Assembly (NCBI RefSeq): GCF_003008555.2
Contig: NZ_CP027665.1
Span: forward strand, 3,472,001 to 3,536,000
Length of the DNA: 64,000 nucleotides
Origin: Pukyongiella litopenaei
GTDB taxonomy: Bacteria; Pseudomonadota; Alphaproteobacteria; Rhodobacterales; Rhodobacteraceae
Direction: 5' to 3'
This document shows positions 1-9,289 of this stretch, piece by piece. The translations under genes and the position numbers were made by a program. The notes below the pieces were generated by a model, which saw nothing but the letters and a program-made list of their open reading frames with translations, was not told the origin of the DNA and made no database searches. Position 1 is the stretch's first letter; each line of letters begins with the position of its first letter.

Positions 1-762
1 GGCACCGTCACCGCGTTGGTGGGGGTGAACGGATCGGGGAAATCGACGCTTTTCAAGGCGATCATGGGGTTCGTGCCGGCCGCCAGGGGCGAAATCCGGC
101 TGCTGGGCCGCGGTGTCCGCGAGGCGCTGAAGCTGAACCTCGTCGCCTATGTGCCGCAGGCCGAAGAGGTCGACTGGTCGTTTCCGGTGCTGGTCGAGGA
201 CGTGGTGATGATGGGGCGCTATGGCCATATGGGGTTCCTGCGCCGGCCGTCCGGGGCCGATCATGACGCGGTCGAAACGGCGCTGGCGCGGGTCAACATG
301 CAGGATTTCCGTCACCGCCAGATCGGCGAACTGTCCGGCGGGCAGAAAAAGCGCGTCTTTCTGGCGCGGGCGCTGGCGCAGGACGGGCAGGTCATCCTGC
401 TCGACGAACCCTTTACCGGGGTCGATGTAAAGACCGAGGAGCAGATCATCGCGCTGTTGCGCGAATTGCGCGACGAGGGGCGGGTGATGCTGGTTTCCAC
501 GCACAACCTGGGCAGCGTGCCGGAGTTCTGTGACCGGACGGTGCTGGTGAAGGGGACGGTGCTGGGCTACGGGCCGACCGAAACCACCTTTACCCGCGCC
601 AACCTCGAACGCGCCTTTGGCGGGGTGTTGCGGCAATTCACCCTCGGGGGGGCCGACCTGCACGAGGATGACGACGCGCGCCGGATCTCGATCTTTACCG
701 ATGATGAACGGCCCTTTGTCCAATACGGCGACGAGACCCGCGTTTCGGAGGAGCAGAAATGA
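1..762 (+). CDS. Metal-ion (Mn/Zn/Fe) ABC transporter ATP-binding protein, 5'-truncated by window edge
   Basis: ATPase subunit of a SitABCD/ZnuABC-type importer of divalent metals; it powers uptake from the cytoplasmic face. The reading frame is open from base 1, so the true start lies to the left; 253 residues are visible. Walker A (GVNGSGKST) is at visible residues 8-16, the ABC signature LSGGQ near 111-115 and Walker B (VILLDEP) near 131-137, followed by an STHN switch histidine. The stop overlaps the next ATG (ATGA), so it is cotranscribed with the two permeases. The periplasmic metal-binding subunit is presumably upstream of the window. The Mn versus Zn or Fe preference cannot be read from this sequence. 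Confidence 0.93.
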   Translation, partial: GTVTALVGVNGSGKSTLFKAIMGFVPAARGEIRLLGRGVREALKLNLVAYVPQAEEVDWSFPVLVEDVVMMGRYGHMGFLRRPSGADHDAVETALARVNMQDFRHRQIGELSGGQKKRVFLARALAQDGQVILLDEPFTGVDVKTEEQIIALLRELRDEGRVMLVSTHNLGSVPEFCDRTVLVKGTVLGYGPTETTFTRANLERAFGGVLRQFTLGGADLHEDDDARRISIFTDDERPFVQYGDETRVSEEQK

Positions 763-1622
763 CCGTGCTGCTCGAACCCTTCGGCTATGGCTACATGACC
801 AACGCGATGTGGGTTTCGGCGCTTGTCGGCGGGGTCTGCGCCTTCCTGTCCTCCTACCTGATGCTCAAGGGCTGGTCGCTGATCGGGGACGCGCTGTCGC
901 ATTCGGTGGTGCCGGGCGTGGCGGGCGCCTACATCCTCGGGCTGCCCTTTGCGCTGGGTGCGTTCATCTCGGGGGGGCTCGCCGCGGCGGCGATGCTGTT
1001 TCTCTCCGACCGGTCGGGGCTCAAGGTCGACGTGATCATCGGCATCATCTTCACCTCGTTTTTCGGCCTCGGGCTGTTCATGGCCTCGGTCTATCCGATG
1101 GCGGTGTCGATCCAGACCATCACCATGGGCAACATCCTCGCCATCACGCCGGAGGACACGCTGCAGCTGGCGATCATCGGATTTGTCTCGCTGGCGATCC
1201 TGCTGATGAAATGGAAGGACCTGATGGTGGTCTTTTTCGACGAAAGCCACGCCCGGTCGATCGGGCTCAGGCCCGGAATGCTGAAGGTGGTGTTTTTCGG
1301 GTTGCTTTCGGCCTGCGTGGTTGCCGCGATGCAGACGGTGGGCGCGTTTCTCGTCATCGCCATGGTGGTGACGCCGGGGGCGAGCGCCTACCTGCTCTGC
1401 GACCGGTTCCCGCGGCTGATCCTGACCTCGGTCGTCATCGGCACGGTCACCAGCTTCGCGGGGGCCTATGTCAGCTATTTCCTCGACGGCGCCACCGGCG
1501 GGGTCATCGTCGTGCTCCAGACGCTGGTTTTCCTGACTGTCTTTGTCCTGGCGCCGAAACACGGGTTGCTGGCGCATCGGCGCAAGGCGGCCGAAGCCCT
1601 GCGCACGGAGGCGGCGCGATGA
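759..1622 (+). CDS. Metal-ion ABC transporter permease, first copy (SitC-like)
   Basis: Inner-membrane permease of the ABC-3 family, 287 residues with about eight hydrophobic segments. The N-terminus ([21 protein letters not shown]), the [11 protein letters not shown] stretch and the [10 protein letters not shown] stretch are typical of Mn/Zn/Fe permeases. The start ATG overlaps the ATPase stop, and its own stop overlaps the start of the second permease, so the three are tightly translationally coupled. SitC and SitD usually form a heterodimeric channel, which explains two related permeases in a row. Confidence 0.92.
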   Translation: MTVLLEPFGYGYMTNAMWVSALVGGVCAFLSSYLMLKGWSLIGDALSHSVVPGVAGAYILGLPFALGAFISGGLAAAAMLFLSDRSGLKVDVIIGIIFTSFFGLGLFMASVYPMAVSIQTITMGNILAITPEDTLQLAIIGFVSLAILLMKWKDLMVVFFDESHARSIGLRPGMLKVVFFGLLSACVVAAMQTVGAFLVIAMVVTPGASAYLLCDRFPRLILTSVVIGTVTSFAGAYVSYFLDGATGGVIVVLQTLVFLTVFVLAPKHGLLAHRRKAAEALRTEAAR

Positions 1623-2452
1623 TGGATACGCTTTTGATGCCGTTCCAGTTCGGGTTCATGCAGAATGCCTTCTGGATCGCCCTGATCGTGTCAGTCCCCA
1701 CGGCGCTGCTGTCCTGTTTCCTCGTGCTCAAGGGCTGGGCGCTGATGGGCGACGCGGTCAGCCATGCGGTGCTGCCGGGGATCGTGCTGGCCTATATTGT
1801 CGGCTTTCCCCTGATCCTCGGCGCGTTCGCGGCCGGCATGGCGACCGCCATCGCCACCGGATACCTGTCCGAAAACAGCCGGGTAAAGCAGGACACGGTG
1901 ATGGGGGTGGTGTTTTCGGGCATGTTCGGGCTGGGGATCGTGCTCTATGTGTCGATCCACACCAACGTGCATCTCGACCATATCCTGTTCGGCAACATGC
2001 TGGGTGTTGGGGCGGGCGATCTCTGGACCGCCGGGCTGATCTCGGTCCTTGTCACCGCGGTGCTGCTGCTGAAATGGAAGGACCTGATGCTGCACGCCTT
2101 CGATCCGGCGCAGGCGCAGGCGTCGGGCCTGCCGGTCGGGCTGCTGCATTACGGGCTGCTCACGATCCTGTCGCTGACCATCGTGGCGACGCTGTCGGCG
2201 ACCGGGCTGATCCTCGCCGTCGGGCTGCTGATCACGCCGGGGGCTATCGCGTTTCTGCTGGTGCGCAGTTTTGGCCGGATGCTGGTGGTGGCGGTTGCGG
2301 CCTGCATGTCGTCCATGCTGGCCGGCGTCTATCTCAGCTTCTTCCTCGACAGTGCCCCGGCGCCGACCATCGTCCTGATCCTCACGGCGATCTTCATCGC
2401 CGCCTTCATCCGCCGGACAGTGCAGGTCAGACGCATGGCGGCAACCACCTGA
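1619..2452 (+). CDS. Metal-ion ABC transporter permease, second copy (SitD-like)
   Basis: Second ABC-3 family permease (277 residues), clearly related to the preceding one: GDAVSHAVLPG and ITPGAIAFLLVRSFG correspond to [11 protein letters not shown] and [10 protein letters not shown] of its neighbour. It probably pairs with that protein to form the metal channel. Two ATG codons occur in a row (1619 and 1622); 1619 gives the ATGA overlap seen at the other junction and is preferred. It is the last gene of the operon. No clear terminator was seen in the roughly 200 bases that follow. Confidence 0.91.
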   Translation: MMDTLLMPFQFGFMQNAFWIALIVSVPTALLSCFLVLKGWALMGDAVSHAVLPGIVLAYIVGFPLILGAFAAGMATAIATGYLSENSRVKQDTVMGVVFSGMFGLGIVLYVSIHTNVHLDHILFGNMLGVGAGDLWTAGLISVLVTAVLLLKWKDLMLHAFDPAQAQASGLPVGLLHYGLLTILSLTIVATLSATGLILAVGLLITPGAIAFLLVRSFGRMLVVAVAACMSSMLAGVYLSFFLDSAPAPTIVLILTAIFIAAFIRRTVQVRRMAATT

Positions 2453-2655
2453 CCCGTTCGGCCGGGGCAGGGCGGGCGCAAGGCACGTGCCGCCTGCCAT
2501 CCGCCGGCACCGGGAACCATCGTCCAGATGGACCGGGGGCCGGTTATGCACGAACACTCGAACCGGACCATCCGGGTGGGGCCGATCGTGATCGACAAAG
2601 GCGTTCCGGCGGGATGGTGACGAGACCGGATTTGTCGGCCTACCCAGGGCTCTAG

Positions 2656-3348
2656 CGCGCTCAGTCGCTTCCTGCCTATTCCCGTTCGCGCCTGGGGCGT
2701 TCGCCACATCTGATTTTTTCAACCGGCAGGACACCGAATCGGCACAAGGCGCTACTTGTCATCTTCTCGGCCTATCGAAACCTCCTGTTCGTGCCATTGC
2801 CGCGTCTGCTGATGGCGCTGCCCGCGGATCAGGTGGATGTGTGCCTCATTCTGCGCTGGCCAAACTGCACCTATCACGCCGGGCTACCCAGACTGGGACC
2901 ATCGCTACCCGCCAGCATGGAAAATCTGGCGAGTCGGCTGCGCCTGAGGCGGTACAAACGCGCCGTCTTCTACGGAGAATCGATCGGCGGGTTTCCGGCG
3001 CTGTCCGCGGCAAAATACCTGAACGCGTCCGCCGGAATATCAATCGGCGGTCGGTTCGAGGTCGTCGGAGGACGACTGAGCCTGCCCCAGCTCGGGAGAG
3101 CCTATGAACCATTTTGCCACTGTGCGCCCAAGAGCAAGACGGCTTTGCATGCATTCTCTGTTTCTGATCACAAGCCGGATTCGATAAGTTCGAAACGACT
3201 GGCCATCGTTGCCCCAGAGGTTCATCAGCACATTTTCGAAGGCCACAACGACCACAATCCTTTCGTTGGCTTGATGGCCAGGGGCGAATACAACGCATTC
3301 ATGGCGAAACTCGTCGACCTGATCCTGGAAGACGATGTGACGATCTAG
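2656..3348 (+). pseudogene. Alpha/beta-hydrolase-like gene, apparently lacking a start codon (5'-decayed)
   Basis: From 2656, just after an in-frame TAG at 2653-2655, to the stop at 3346-3348 the frame is open and reads like protein (LLVIFSAYRNLLFVPLP and so on). No ATG or GTG occurs before GTG 2791, which would cut into this segment. The product from 2791 is 185 residues. GESIGGFPAL resembles the G-x-S-x-G nucleophile elbow of alpha/beta hydrolases, and EGHNDHNP could supply the histidine. Base composition is visibly lower in GC than the neighbours, suggesting transfer. Two readings are possible: a remnant that lost its 5' end, or a short protein starting at GTG 2791. The substrate is unknown. 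Confidence 0.5.
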
Positions 3349-3456
3349 GGGCGCATCCGGCGTTTCTAGAACTCTGCCCGATCAAGCGAAACGGACCGCC
3401 TTTCCGGCAGCGGAACGTTCCCGGCGTTGCGATCCGCTATCGCAAACCGGCCTTGT

Positions 3457-4026
3457 TCACCGGGCCAGGCTGCGGGCGATGTCGGCGCCGAGGGCGGATA
3501 TGGCCTGGCCGCTTGCGGCGGAAACGGCGGCGGGTGTGGCATCCGGCAACGGGATGGCAATGTCGAACCGCTGCAGGCGTTCGCGGATGATCCCGTCGGG
3601 CGATGACAGCGCGAACTGTCCGGCAAAGCGGAACGTGCCATCCGCGCCGGCCAGCATCCTGTCCACGCGCACATCGATACGCACCTGTGCCCGGCCATCC
3701 AGCGGCCAGGGTTCGGCGGCGGCGGTGGCGGTGGTCGCCATGTCGAGATTGCGGGCCAGCGCCGTGGTGATCCCGCGTTCGGGATCGTCGGCCCAGATCG
3801 AACCGTCCACGTTGCGCAACGCGCCGTCCGGCTGCTGGACCGCGATCTCCAGGCCCGAGGCATAGGAGGGCAGCGACACGTTGCGGACCTCAATGGTCGA
3901 GACCCGCACCCGCTGTGTGGTCGCGGTGCTCGCCGGCTCGATCAGGAACCGGGCGGTATCGTCGGCACAACCCGCCAGCAGCGCGGCGACGCAGAGGGGC
4001 AGGATTTGGCGTGGGCGCAGGGTCAT
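3457..4026 (-). CDS. pqiC: PqiC-like lipoprotein of intermembrane transport system
   Basis: A 189-residue outer-membrane lipoprotein of the PqiC/YmbA (DUF330) family. A lipobox (LLAGC) closes the signal peptide at about residue 19. The following RFLIEPASTATTQRVRVSTIEVRNVSLPSYA stretch is typical of the family, in which the protein receives the PqiB tunnel at the outer membrane. It starts directly after the pqiB stop and is the last gene of the pqiA1-pqiA2-pqiB-pqiC operon. Assignment rests on the lipobox, length and operon context as well as sequence style. Confidence 0.82.
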   Translation of the reverse strand: MTLRPRQILPLCVAALLAGCADDTARFLIEPASTATTQRVRVSTIEVRNVSLPSYASGLEIAVQQPDGALRNVDGSIWADDPERGITTALARNLDMATTATAAAEPWPLDGRAQVRIDVRVDRMLAGADGTFRFAGQFALSSPDGIIRERLQRFDIAIPLPDATPAAVSAASGQAISALGADIARSLAR

Positions 4027-4027
4027 G

Positions 4028-6112
4028 TCAGCGTCCTCTGATCAGCAGGGCAGGGTCCCGTTCCAATGTCCGGGCCAGTTCGGAAACCGACCGCGCGGCT
4101 TCGCGCATGGCGCGCAGGGCGGCGATGGTTTCGTCGTTGAAATTCGATCGCGCGCCATAGGCCGCCACCAGCGCTTCGGCCTGGGCGGCCAGGCGGGTCA
4201 TGCGGGCCGAAAGCTCGGGCAGGGTTTCGGCCGCGGTTTTCAGCGCATCCGTCGCAGACCTGGCCGATGCCATCGCCGCGTTCGCGTTGTCGACCATGCC
4301 GCCCTCGCGCAGTTCGGCCAGCGAGCTGCGGATCTCGGCCAGCGCGCCGTTCAGGGTTTCCGGCAACTCGCGCGCGCCGGGGGCGCCGATCACGGCATCG
4401 GCGCTCTCGAGCACCTCGCGTGCGGCCGTGATGAGTTCCTCTGCTTCAAGCGAGCGGGCCTTCTGCGCGACCGCCCGCAGATCCTCGACCAGCGCGGGAA
4501 CCTCGGCCGAGGCGGTCGAGATGTTGGCCGCTGCCACATTGGCCTTTTCCAGTGCCTCTCCCAGCGATTCCAACGCGCCGCTGCGCCTGAGATCGGTCGC
4601 GATGCCGCGAAGCTCGGCCACGGTGTCGCGCAGGTCCCCCGGCAGGGCGCGGGTCGCTTCGTCCTGGAGCAGGGTGCGGGCATCCGCCAGCAGCGCGGCG
4701 GCGTCGCCGGGCAGCGCGCGCAGCTTTTCGGACCGGGTGAACTCTTCGATACCGGTCATCAGCGCGATCGCGTGGTCGATCATCTCTTCGATCGGCAGGG
4801 CGTTGATTCGTTCGAACACGCCCTCGGCGGTCGCGGTGAAATCGGGCAGGTCCGAGGGGGCGGTCGGCAGGGTCGGCAACGGGTCGGCATCGCGATCGAG
4901 GCCAGCGGGTTCGGCATCGGGCAGTTCGACCAGGTCCACCACCAGCGCGCTGCTGAACAGGCTGGTCGTCGCCAGCCGCGCCCTGAGCCCGCCATTCACG
5001 GCGGCTTCGAGGAAATCCAGCGCGTCCTCGCGGCTGGCCTGCGCGGGCAGGCCCAGGCGGCCGGGCTCCAGCGACAGCCGGGTCATCAGGCGGATGGTGG
5101 GGCCGGCGTCGGATTCGTGGATCCGGGTGGTGATCGCGGCCACTTCTCCGACCTTGAGACCGCCCAGCCGGACCTCGGCGCCGACCTCGAGCCCGGCCAC
5201 GGATTCATTGAACTGCGCGGCCAGGTCGATGGCCTGGGCGGTCGAGCGCGTGAACACGCTTTTGCGGGCCTCGCCCTCGCTGGCATAGACGTTGAAGACA
5301 TGGCCGGGGCTGACCGGCACGCCGCCATCGAAGATCGATCCGAATTCGAGGCCCCCCGCCAGCAATGTCGCCATGCTGTCGAAATCGACGCTGAGACCGG
5401 CGCCGCTGATCGAGACCCGGAACCCGGATGTGTCCCAGAACCGGGTCGCCGTGTTCAGCTTGCGGTCATGGGGTGCCTCGATGAAGGCATCGACCACGAT
5501 CATGTCGGTCGAAACCGTGAGGCGCGGTCGCTCCAGCCGGCCCACCTCGACGCCGCGGAACAGGACCGGGGCGCCTTCGGACAGCAGCCGGCCGTCATCG
5601 GTGATCAGCGTGATCCGCTTGCCCGCCCGGCCGGGCTGCACCAGCGGCGGACCGTCGAGCCCTTCGAAACGGCGCTGGGGCGCATCGGGCGTCTGGTCCC
5701 AGGCCCCTTCGATATAGACCCCCGAGAGGACGGTGGAAATGCCGGTGATGCCGCGGGTGCTGACCGCCGGGCGCACCACCCAGAACTGCGCCTGCGAATC
5801 GAGATAGGGGGCCACGTCCTTGTTTACCCGCGCCCGCACAAGCACCTTGCCCAGATCATCGGTAAAGGACACGTCCTCGACCGTTCCGATCACCACGTCC
5901 CGGTAGCGCAGGGTGGTTTCGCCCGACACGATGCCCGACGCGCTGTTGAAGATGATCTCGATCGGGACGCCGCGATTGGCGACGGTCTGCCAGGCCAGCC
6001 CCAGCGATACCGCCAGCGCCAGGATCGGCACCAGCCAGACGAAGGACAGGTTCCGCCAGATTGACGGGCGGGCTGGGTCGATGTCCAGGTCGGCGGGGGT
6101 CTGGTCTGTCAC
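4028..6112 (-). CDS. pqiB: PqiB-like MCE/MlaD-repeat intermembrane transport protein
   Basis: A 694-residue periplasm-spanning protein with one N-terminal transmembrane helix (about residues 19-45, LSFVWLVPILALAVSLGLAW), then three MCE/MlaD-type domains (around 50-120, 165-240 and 285-390), and a long alanine-rich helical C-terminal half (about 430-690) with heptad-like character. PqiB proteins form a lipid-conducting tunnel between the two membranes. It is longer than the E. coli protein (about 546 residues) because of the extended helical tail. Its start overlaps the stop of the preceding pqiA2 (ATGA), supporting translational coupling. Confidence 0.88.
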   Translation of the reverse strand: MTDQTPADLDIDPARPSIWRNLSFVWLVPILALAVSLGLAWQTVANRGVPIEIIFNSASGIVSGETTLRYRDVVIGTVEDVSFTDDLGKVLVRARVNKDVAPYLDSQAQFWVVRPAVSTRGITGISTVLSGVYIEGAWDQTPDAPQRRFEGLDGPPLVQPGRAGKRITLITDDGRLLSEGAPVLFRGVEVGRLERPRLTVSTDMIVVDAFIEAPHDRKLNTATRFWDTSGFRVSISGAGLSVDFDSMATLLAGGLEFGSIFDGGVPVSPGHVFNVYASEGEARKSVFTRSTAQAIDLAAQFNESVAGLEVGAEVRLGGLKVGEVAAITTRIHESDAGPTIRLMTRLSLEPGRLGLPAQASREDALDFLEAAVNGGLRARLATTSLFSSALVVDLVELPDAEPAGLDRDADPLPTLPTAPSDLPDFTATAEGVFERINALPIEEMIDHAIALMTGIEEFTRSEKLRALPGDAAALLADARTLLQDEATRALPGDLRDTVAELRGIATDLRRSGALESLGEALEKANVAAANISTASAEVPALVEDLRAVAQKARSLEAEELITAAREVLESADAVIGAPGARELPETLNGALAEIRSSLAELREGGMVDNANAAMASARSATDALKTAAETLPELSARMTRLAAQAEALVAAYGARSNFNDETIAALRAMREAARSVSELARTLERDPALLIRGR

Positions 6113-6699
6113 GTCGTGGCTGGTCCGGCTTTTCTGTCCCAGAGGATCCTGGGATCAAACATCTGGGCGGAAATCATGGTGAACGCAACCGAAAGCGCAA
6201 AGCAGATCGCGGCGATGCCCGGATTGATTGTCGCGATCAGATCCAGTTGCACCAGCGCGGTCAGGATCGCGACCACGAAAACATCCACCATCGACCAGCG
6301 GCCGATGAACTCGACCACCTCGTAGAGATGCTGCCGCGCGGTGGTATGGTTGCCCGGATCGTGCCGGGCCGAGGCGGCGAGATACCCGATGGCGATGAAC
6401 TTGCCGATCGGTATCATGACGCTGGCGAAGAACACGATGCCGGCGACCGCGTAGGACCCATGCGCGAACAGCTCGATCACCCCGCCGACGATGGTGTTGT
6501 CCATGGTATGGCCGAAGGTGGTGGTGCGCAGCATCGGGTAGAGATTGGCCGGGACATAGGCGATCAGGCCGGCCAGCAGCCAGGCCCAGACCCGTTGCAG
6601 GCTGCGGGTATCGTCGCGTTCGTGCAGGATGCCGCCGCAGCGGCGGCAGCGCGTCGTCCGGCGCGGATTGGCCAGCCCGCAGTGGCGGCAGCCGACCAT
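6109..6699 (-). CDS. pqiA: PqiA-like membrane protein, second half-protein
   Basis: A 196-residue integral membrane protein corresponding to one of the two tandem PqiA domains. A zinc-ribbon-like segment with two CxxC pairs (CRHC and CRRC) at the N-terminus is followed by four predicted membrane segments and the signatures PANLYPM and FVVAILTALVQL. ATG 6699 is the only plausible start: it lies 17 bases after the stop of the upstream pqiA gene. E. coli PqiA carries both halves in one chain; here they are separate adjacent genes. Likely the inner-membrane partner of PqiB. Confidence 0.85.
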   Translation of the reverse strand: MVGCRHCGLANPRRTTRCRRCGGILHERDDTRSLQRVWAWLLAGLIAYVPANLYPMLRTTTFGHTMDNTIVGGVIELFAHGSYAVAGIVFFASVMIPIGKFIAIGYLAASARHDPGNHTTARQHLYEVVEFIGRWSMVDVFVVAILTALVQLDLIATINPGIAAICFALSVAFTMISAQMFDPRILWDRKAGPATT

Positions 6700-6716
6700 G
6701 CCGGCGCCGCGCGCGG

Positions 6717-7370
6717 TCAGGGCCGGCTGCGTTCGCTCAGCGTTTTCCAAATCGTCATCCTGCACATCAGGTTGTCCTTGAGAACGATCAGCAGCACCAG
6801 TCCGGCAAAGGCCCAGAAGGCCGGGCCCAGCGTCACATGCGCCAGCCCGGCGATCTTGACCATCGCCACGGTCACGCCGACGATGAAAATCTCGGCCATG
6901 GCCCAGGGGCGGGCGGCGTCGAAGAACCGCAGGGCCAGATCGGCATGGGGCAGGGGGCGATAGCTGATCGCCATCGGCCCCATCACATAGATCGCGGCGG
7001 CAAGCCGCGCCAGCGGCAGCAGCACGATCAGCCCGGCCACCGCCACCGACAGGGGCAGCAGCGGCCCGTGGTCGAAGGCCAGCACCGCGTCGAAGATCGA
7101 ACTGCGGCTGTGCAGCCCGTGCGAATCGATCTCGAGAAACGGAAAGAAGATCGCGGCGAACATCAGGATCAGCGCGGTCAGCGACAGCATCAGGATCTGC
7201 GTCATGGCGCCATTGCGCGGGGCGAACAGGACCGTGCCACAGCGGTGGCACCGGGCGGTCGCGCCCTGCATGATATCCGTTTCCCGGTGCAGAAGATCGC
7301 AGACGGGACAGGCAATCAGATCCTTGGCCAAGGGTGCCCTCCGGGGGGTGGCAGTTTTCGTGGGAACCAC
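6717..7370 (-). CDS. pqiA: PqiA-like membrane protein, first half-protein
   Basis: A 217-residue inner-membrane protein, first gene of the operon. A cysteine motif (CPVC then CHRC, roughly residues 21-45) resembles the PqiA zinc ribbon and is followed by four hydrophobic helices including FFPFLEIDSHG and FIVGVTVAMVKIAGLA, which are hallmarks of the PqiA domain. It corresponds to the N-terminal half of the fused enterobacterial protein. With the next three genes it should form a lipid-trafficking system between inner and outer membrane. Confidence 0.86.
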   Translation of the reverse strand: MVPTKTATPRRAPLAKDLIACPVCDLLHRETDIMQGATARCHRCGTVLFAPRNGAMTQILMLSLTALILMFAAIFFPFLEIDSHGLHSRSSIFDAVLAFDHGPLLPLSVAVAGLIVLLPLARLAAAIYVMGPMAISYRPLPHADLALRFFDAARPWAMAEIFIVGVTVAMVKIAGLAHVTLGPAFWAFAGLVLLIVLKDNLMCRMTIWKTLSERSRP

Positions 7371-7430
7371 GGCTAACGCCTGTCTAGCGCAACCGGGGCG
7401 CCATGACCACGCCCGCGGCCCGGCGCGCCG

Positions 7431-8720
7431 TCAGACGGCGGCTTCCTGCAGCTTGCGGCGCACGAGGTCGATATGCACGCGCAGCGTATAGACATATTCG
7501 CGATAGCGCGACGGCACCTGCACGGCCCGCGCTTCCTGGTCGATGTGTTCCAGCCGCTGCATCAGCGCGTCCAGCCGTTCGGCCGTAACGTCGCTGTCCG
7601 CCTCGGCGTCGATCGCCACCAGTTCCTTGTAGCGCCGGTAGATGCGGGCGCGCATGCTCCAGGCATAGAGGCCGGGCAACATCCGCAGCAGCGGCACCAT
7701 CAGCACCAGCAGCGGCAGGAACAGCAGCGTGACGCGGGTGATCTGGGCCGCGATCCAGTAGGGCATCAGGCTTTCCAGCACGCCGGGGCCGCCGGTCAGC
7801 AGCGCCGCGGCCTGCCGGTTCAGCGGCAGGTCCAGCCCCTGGGTCGAGGGGAACCGCAAGTCGTCGCTGAGCGGGGTCGGGCCGGAATGGATCTCGATCG
7901 CCGCATGGACCAGCCGGTTGACCAGAGCGGGGTGCAGGTCTCCATTCGCCGCCAGCATCGCGGTCATCGCGGTGAGCGGGATGCGCTCGGGCGGCAGCCG
8001 GCGGGAATAGTCGATGCCGGCGGGCGGGATGTCGGCCATCCGCACATAGGGCAGCTTGCGGGTCAACGCCACGGTGTCGCGCAGGGTTTCGATGCGCAGA
8101 TCGGCATCGGTCAGCAGGGGTTGCAGATAGGGGGCGTCGATCGGCGCCACGAATATGGCGAGATCGGCTTCGCCCGACAAGAGCGCGTCGGCCGCCTCGG
8201 CCCCCGCCAGCGGCAGCATCCGGTCCTGGTCCAGATCGACGCCCAGCGTCTGGATCATGTTGTTGATGGCGATCCGCGTGCCGCCGCCCGGTTCGCCCGC
8301 GGCCAGGCGCAGATCGTTCCACGCGTTCAGATCCGCGGCGTCGGTGACCTCGGGCCGGTGAAAGATGAAGAACGGTTCGAGAAAGACGGCGGCGAGCGCC
8401 TGCAGGCCGATCGAATCCGCGACCGGTGTGCCACCCTGTATCAGCGCCACATCGGCCTCGCCCGTGGCGAGCATCCGCGAGTTTTCCATCGACCCGGGTG
8501 TTTCGATGATCTGCAGGTCGATGCCGTCGCGGGCGAGGATGGCCCGGTATCGTTCCGCCAGCGCGTGATAGCCGCTGCCCGGCCGCCCCGCCGCCATGTT
8601 CAGCGATCCCGGCGGCAGCAACTGAAGCGCCCCGGATTTCATCACATAGCCGGCCGCGGCCGCGATCAGCAGCACGAGCGCAAGAATGACGGGAAGGAGA
8701 AAGGCGAGATATCGGAGCAC
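7431..8720 (-). CDS. TAXI-family TRAP solute-binding-like protein, anchored at both ends
   Basis: A 429-residue protein. An N-terminal hydrophobic segment (about residues 5-28) precedes a periplasmic TAXI-type domain; the segments LNMAAGRPGSGYHALAERY and GEADVALIQGG are typical. Around residues 335-365 a strong membrane segment follows (RVTLLFLPLLVLMVPLLRML), then about 65-70 charged, helix-prone residues. Ordinary TAXI binding proteins are free in the periplasm and act with a DctQM-type permease. No such permease gene is adjacent, so this one may tether ligand sensing or delivery to the membrane. It lies 60 bases upstream of pqiA1 on the same strand. The ligand is unknown. Confidence 0.8.
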   Translation of the reverse strand: MLRYLAFLLPVILALVLLIAAAAGYVMKSGALQLLPPGSLNMAAGRPGSGYHALAERYRAILARDGIDLQIIETPGSMENSRMLATGEADVALIQGGTPVADSIGLQALAAVFLEPFFIFHRPEVTDAADLNAWNDLRLAAGEPGGGTRIAINNMIQTLGVDLDQDRMLPLAGAEAADALLSGEADLAIFVAPIDAPYLQPLLTDADLRIETLRDTVALTRKLPYVRMADIPPAGIDYSRRLPPERIPLTAMTAMLAANGDLHPALVNRLVHAAIEIHSGPTPLSDDLRFPSTQGLDLPLNRQAAALLTGGPGVLESLMPYWIAAQITRVTLLFLPLLVLMVPLLRMLPGLYAWSMRARIYRRYKELVAIDAEADSDVTAERLDALMQRLEHIDQEARAVQVPSRYREYVYTLRVHIDLVRRKLQEAAV

Positions 8721-8799
8721 GGCACGATTCGATGATGGTCTTGCATCGCGACGTTAGCCGGTTCATGCGACTGCTGCCAGCGCCCGTGCGCCGGCAGCC

Positions 8800-9189
8800 C
8801 TATGTCGTTCGCAGCCGGGAAAGCAGCGGACAGGATACGTTGCCGCTGTCACAGTTGACCGTGAGCTCCTTCAGCGCGGTTTCCAGACGCGTGAGGTCGT
8901 CGATCCTGCTGCGCACTTCGGAAATATGCAGCTCGGCTATCTCCTTTACCGATCGGCAATCCTCGTCGCTGCTTTCGGACAGGGCGAGCAGCGCCACGGC
9001 GTCCGCGAGCGGAAAGCCCAGATCGCGGCACCGCCTCAGAAAACGGAGCCTGCCCACATCATGCGCCGAATAGAGGCGCCGATTGTTGGGCGCACGCTGC
9101 GGTTTCGGAACGATGCCTTCGCGCTCATAGTAGCGGATGGTTTCGATGCCGACGCCGCTTTGTCGGGATGCCTCTCCTATCGCGATCAT
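8800..9189 (-). CDS. merR: MerR-family regulator, mercury-responsive type
   Basis: A 129-residue regulator with an N-terminal winged helix-turn-helix (IGEASRQSGVGIETIRYYEREG) and a C-terminal dimerisation helix. Cys78, Cys113 and Cys120 occupy the places of the three Hg(II)-binding cysteines of classical MerR, and the tail GNVSCPLLSRL closely resembles the MerR metal-binding end. The loop between the last two cysteines is C-x6-C, two residues shorter than the C-x8-C of Tn501 MerR. It is divergent from a MerT-like gene, and a MerR-type operator lies in the intergenic region. Mercury is the likely effector; another soft metal is possible. Confidence 0.85.
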   Translation of the reverse strand: MIAIGEASRQSGVGIETIRYYEREGIVPKPQRAPNNRRLYSAHDVGRLRFLRRCRDLGFPLADAVALLALSESSDEDCRSVKEIAELHISEVRSRIDDLTRLETALKELTVNCDSGNVSCPLLSRLRTT

Positions 9190-9204
9190 GTGAACCGGCC
9201 CGGC

Positions 9205-9235
9205 TTGATCCTGTAGTGACTACAGAAGTTATACA
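9205..9235 (+). promoter_or_regulatory. MerR-type promoter with operator in a 19-bp spacer
   Basis: A -35-like TTGATC (9205-9210) and a -10-like TATACA (9230-9235) are separated by 19 bp, the stretched spacing typical of promoters activated by MerR-family proteins. The spacer holds a perfect 7-bp inverted repeat CTGTAGT-G-ACTACAG (9211-9225). It reads toward the MerT-like gene at 9290 and begins 16 bp from the divergent merR start. All this is seen directly; regulation by the adjacent MerR is inferred from family knowledge. Confidence 0.88.
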
Positions 9236-9289
9236 CTCTCAACGTTTGCTGCCGCAATGCCACGGCATGAGAAGCACAGGAGGTGCGGA

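Noticed and set aside
3881-6064. Long plus-strand open frame opposite pqiB
   Set aside because: Antisense shadow of a GC-rich gene; no recognisable motif.
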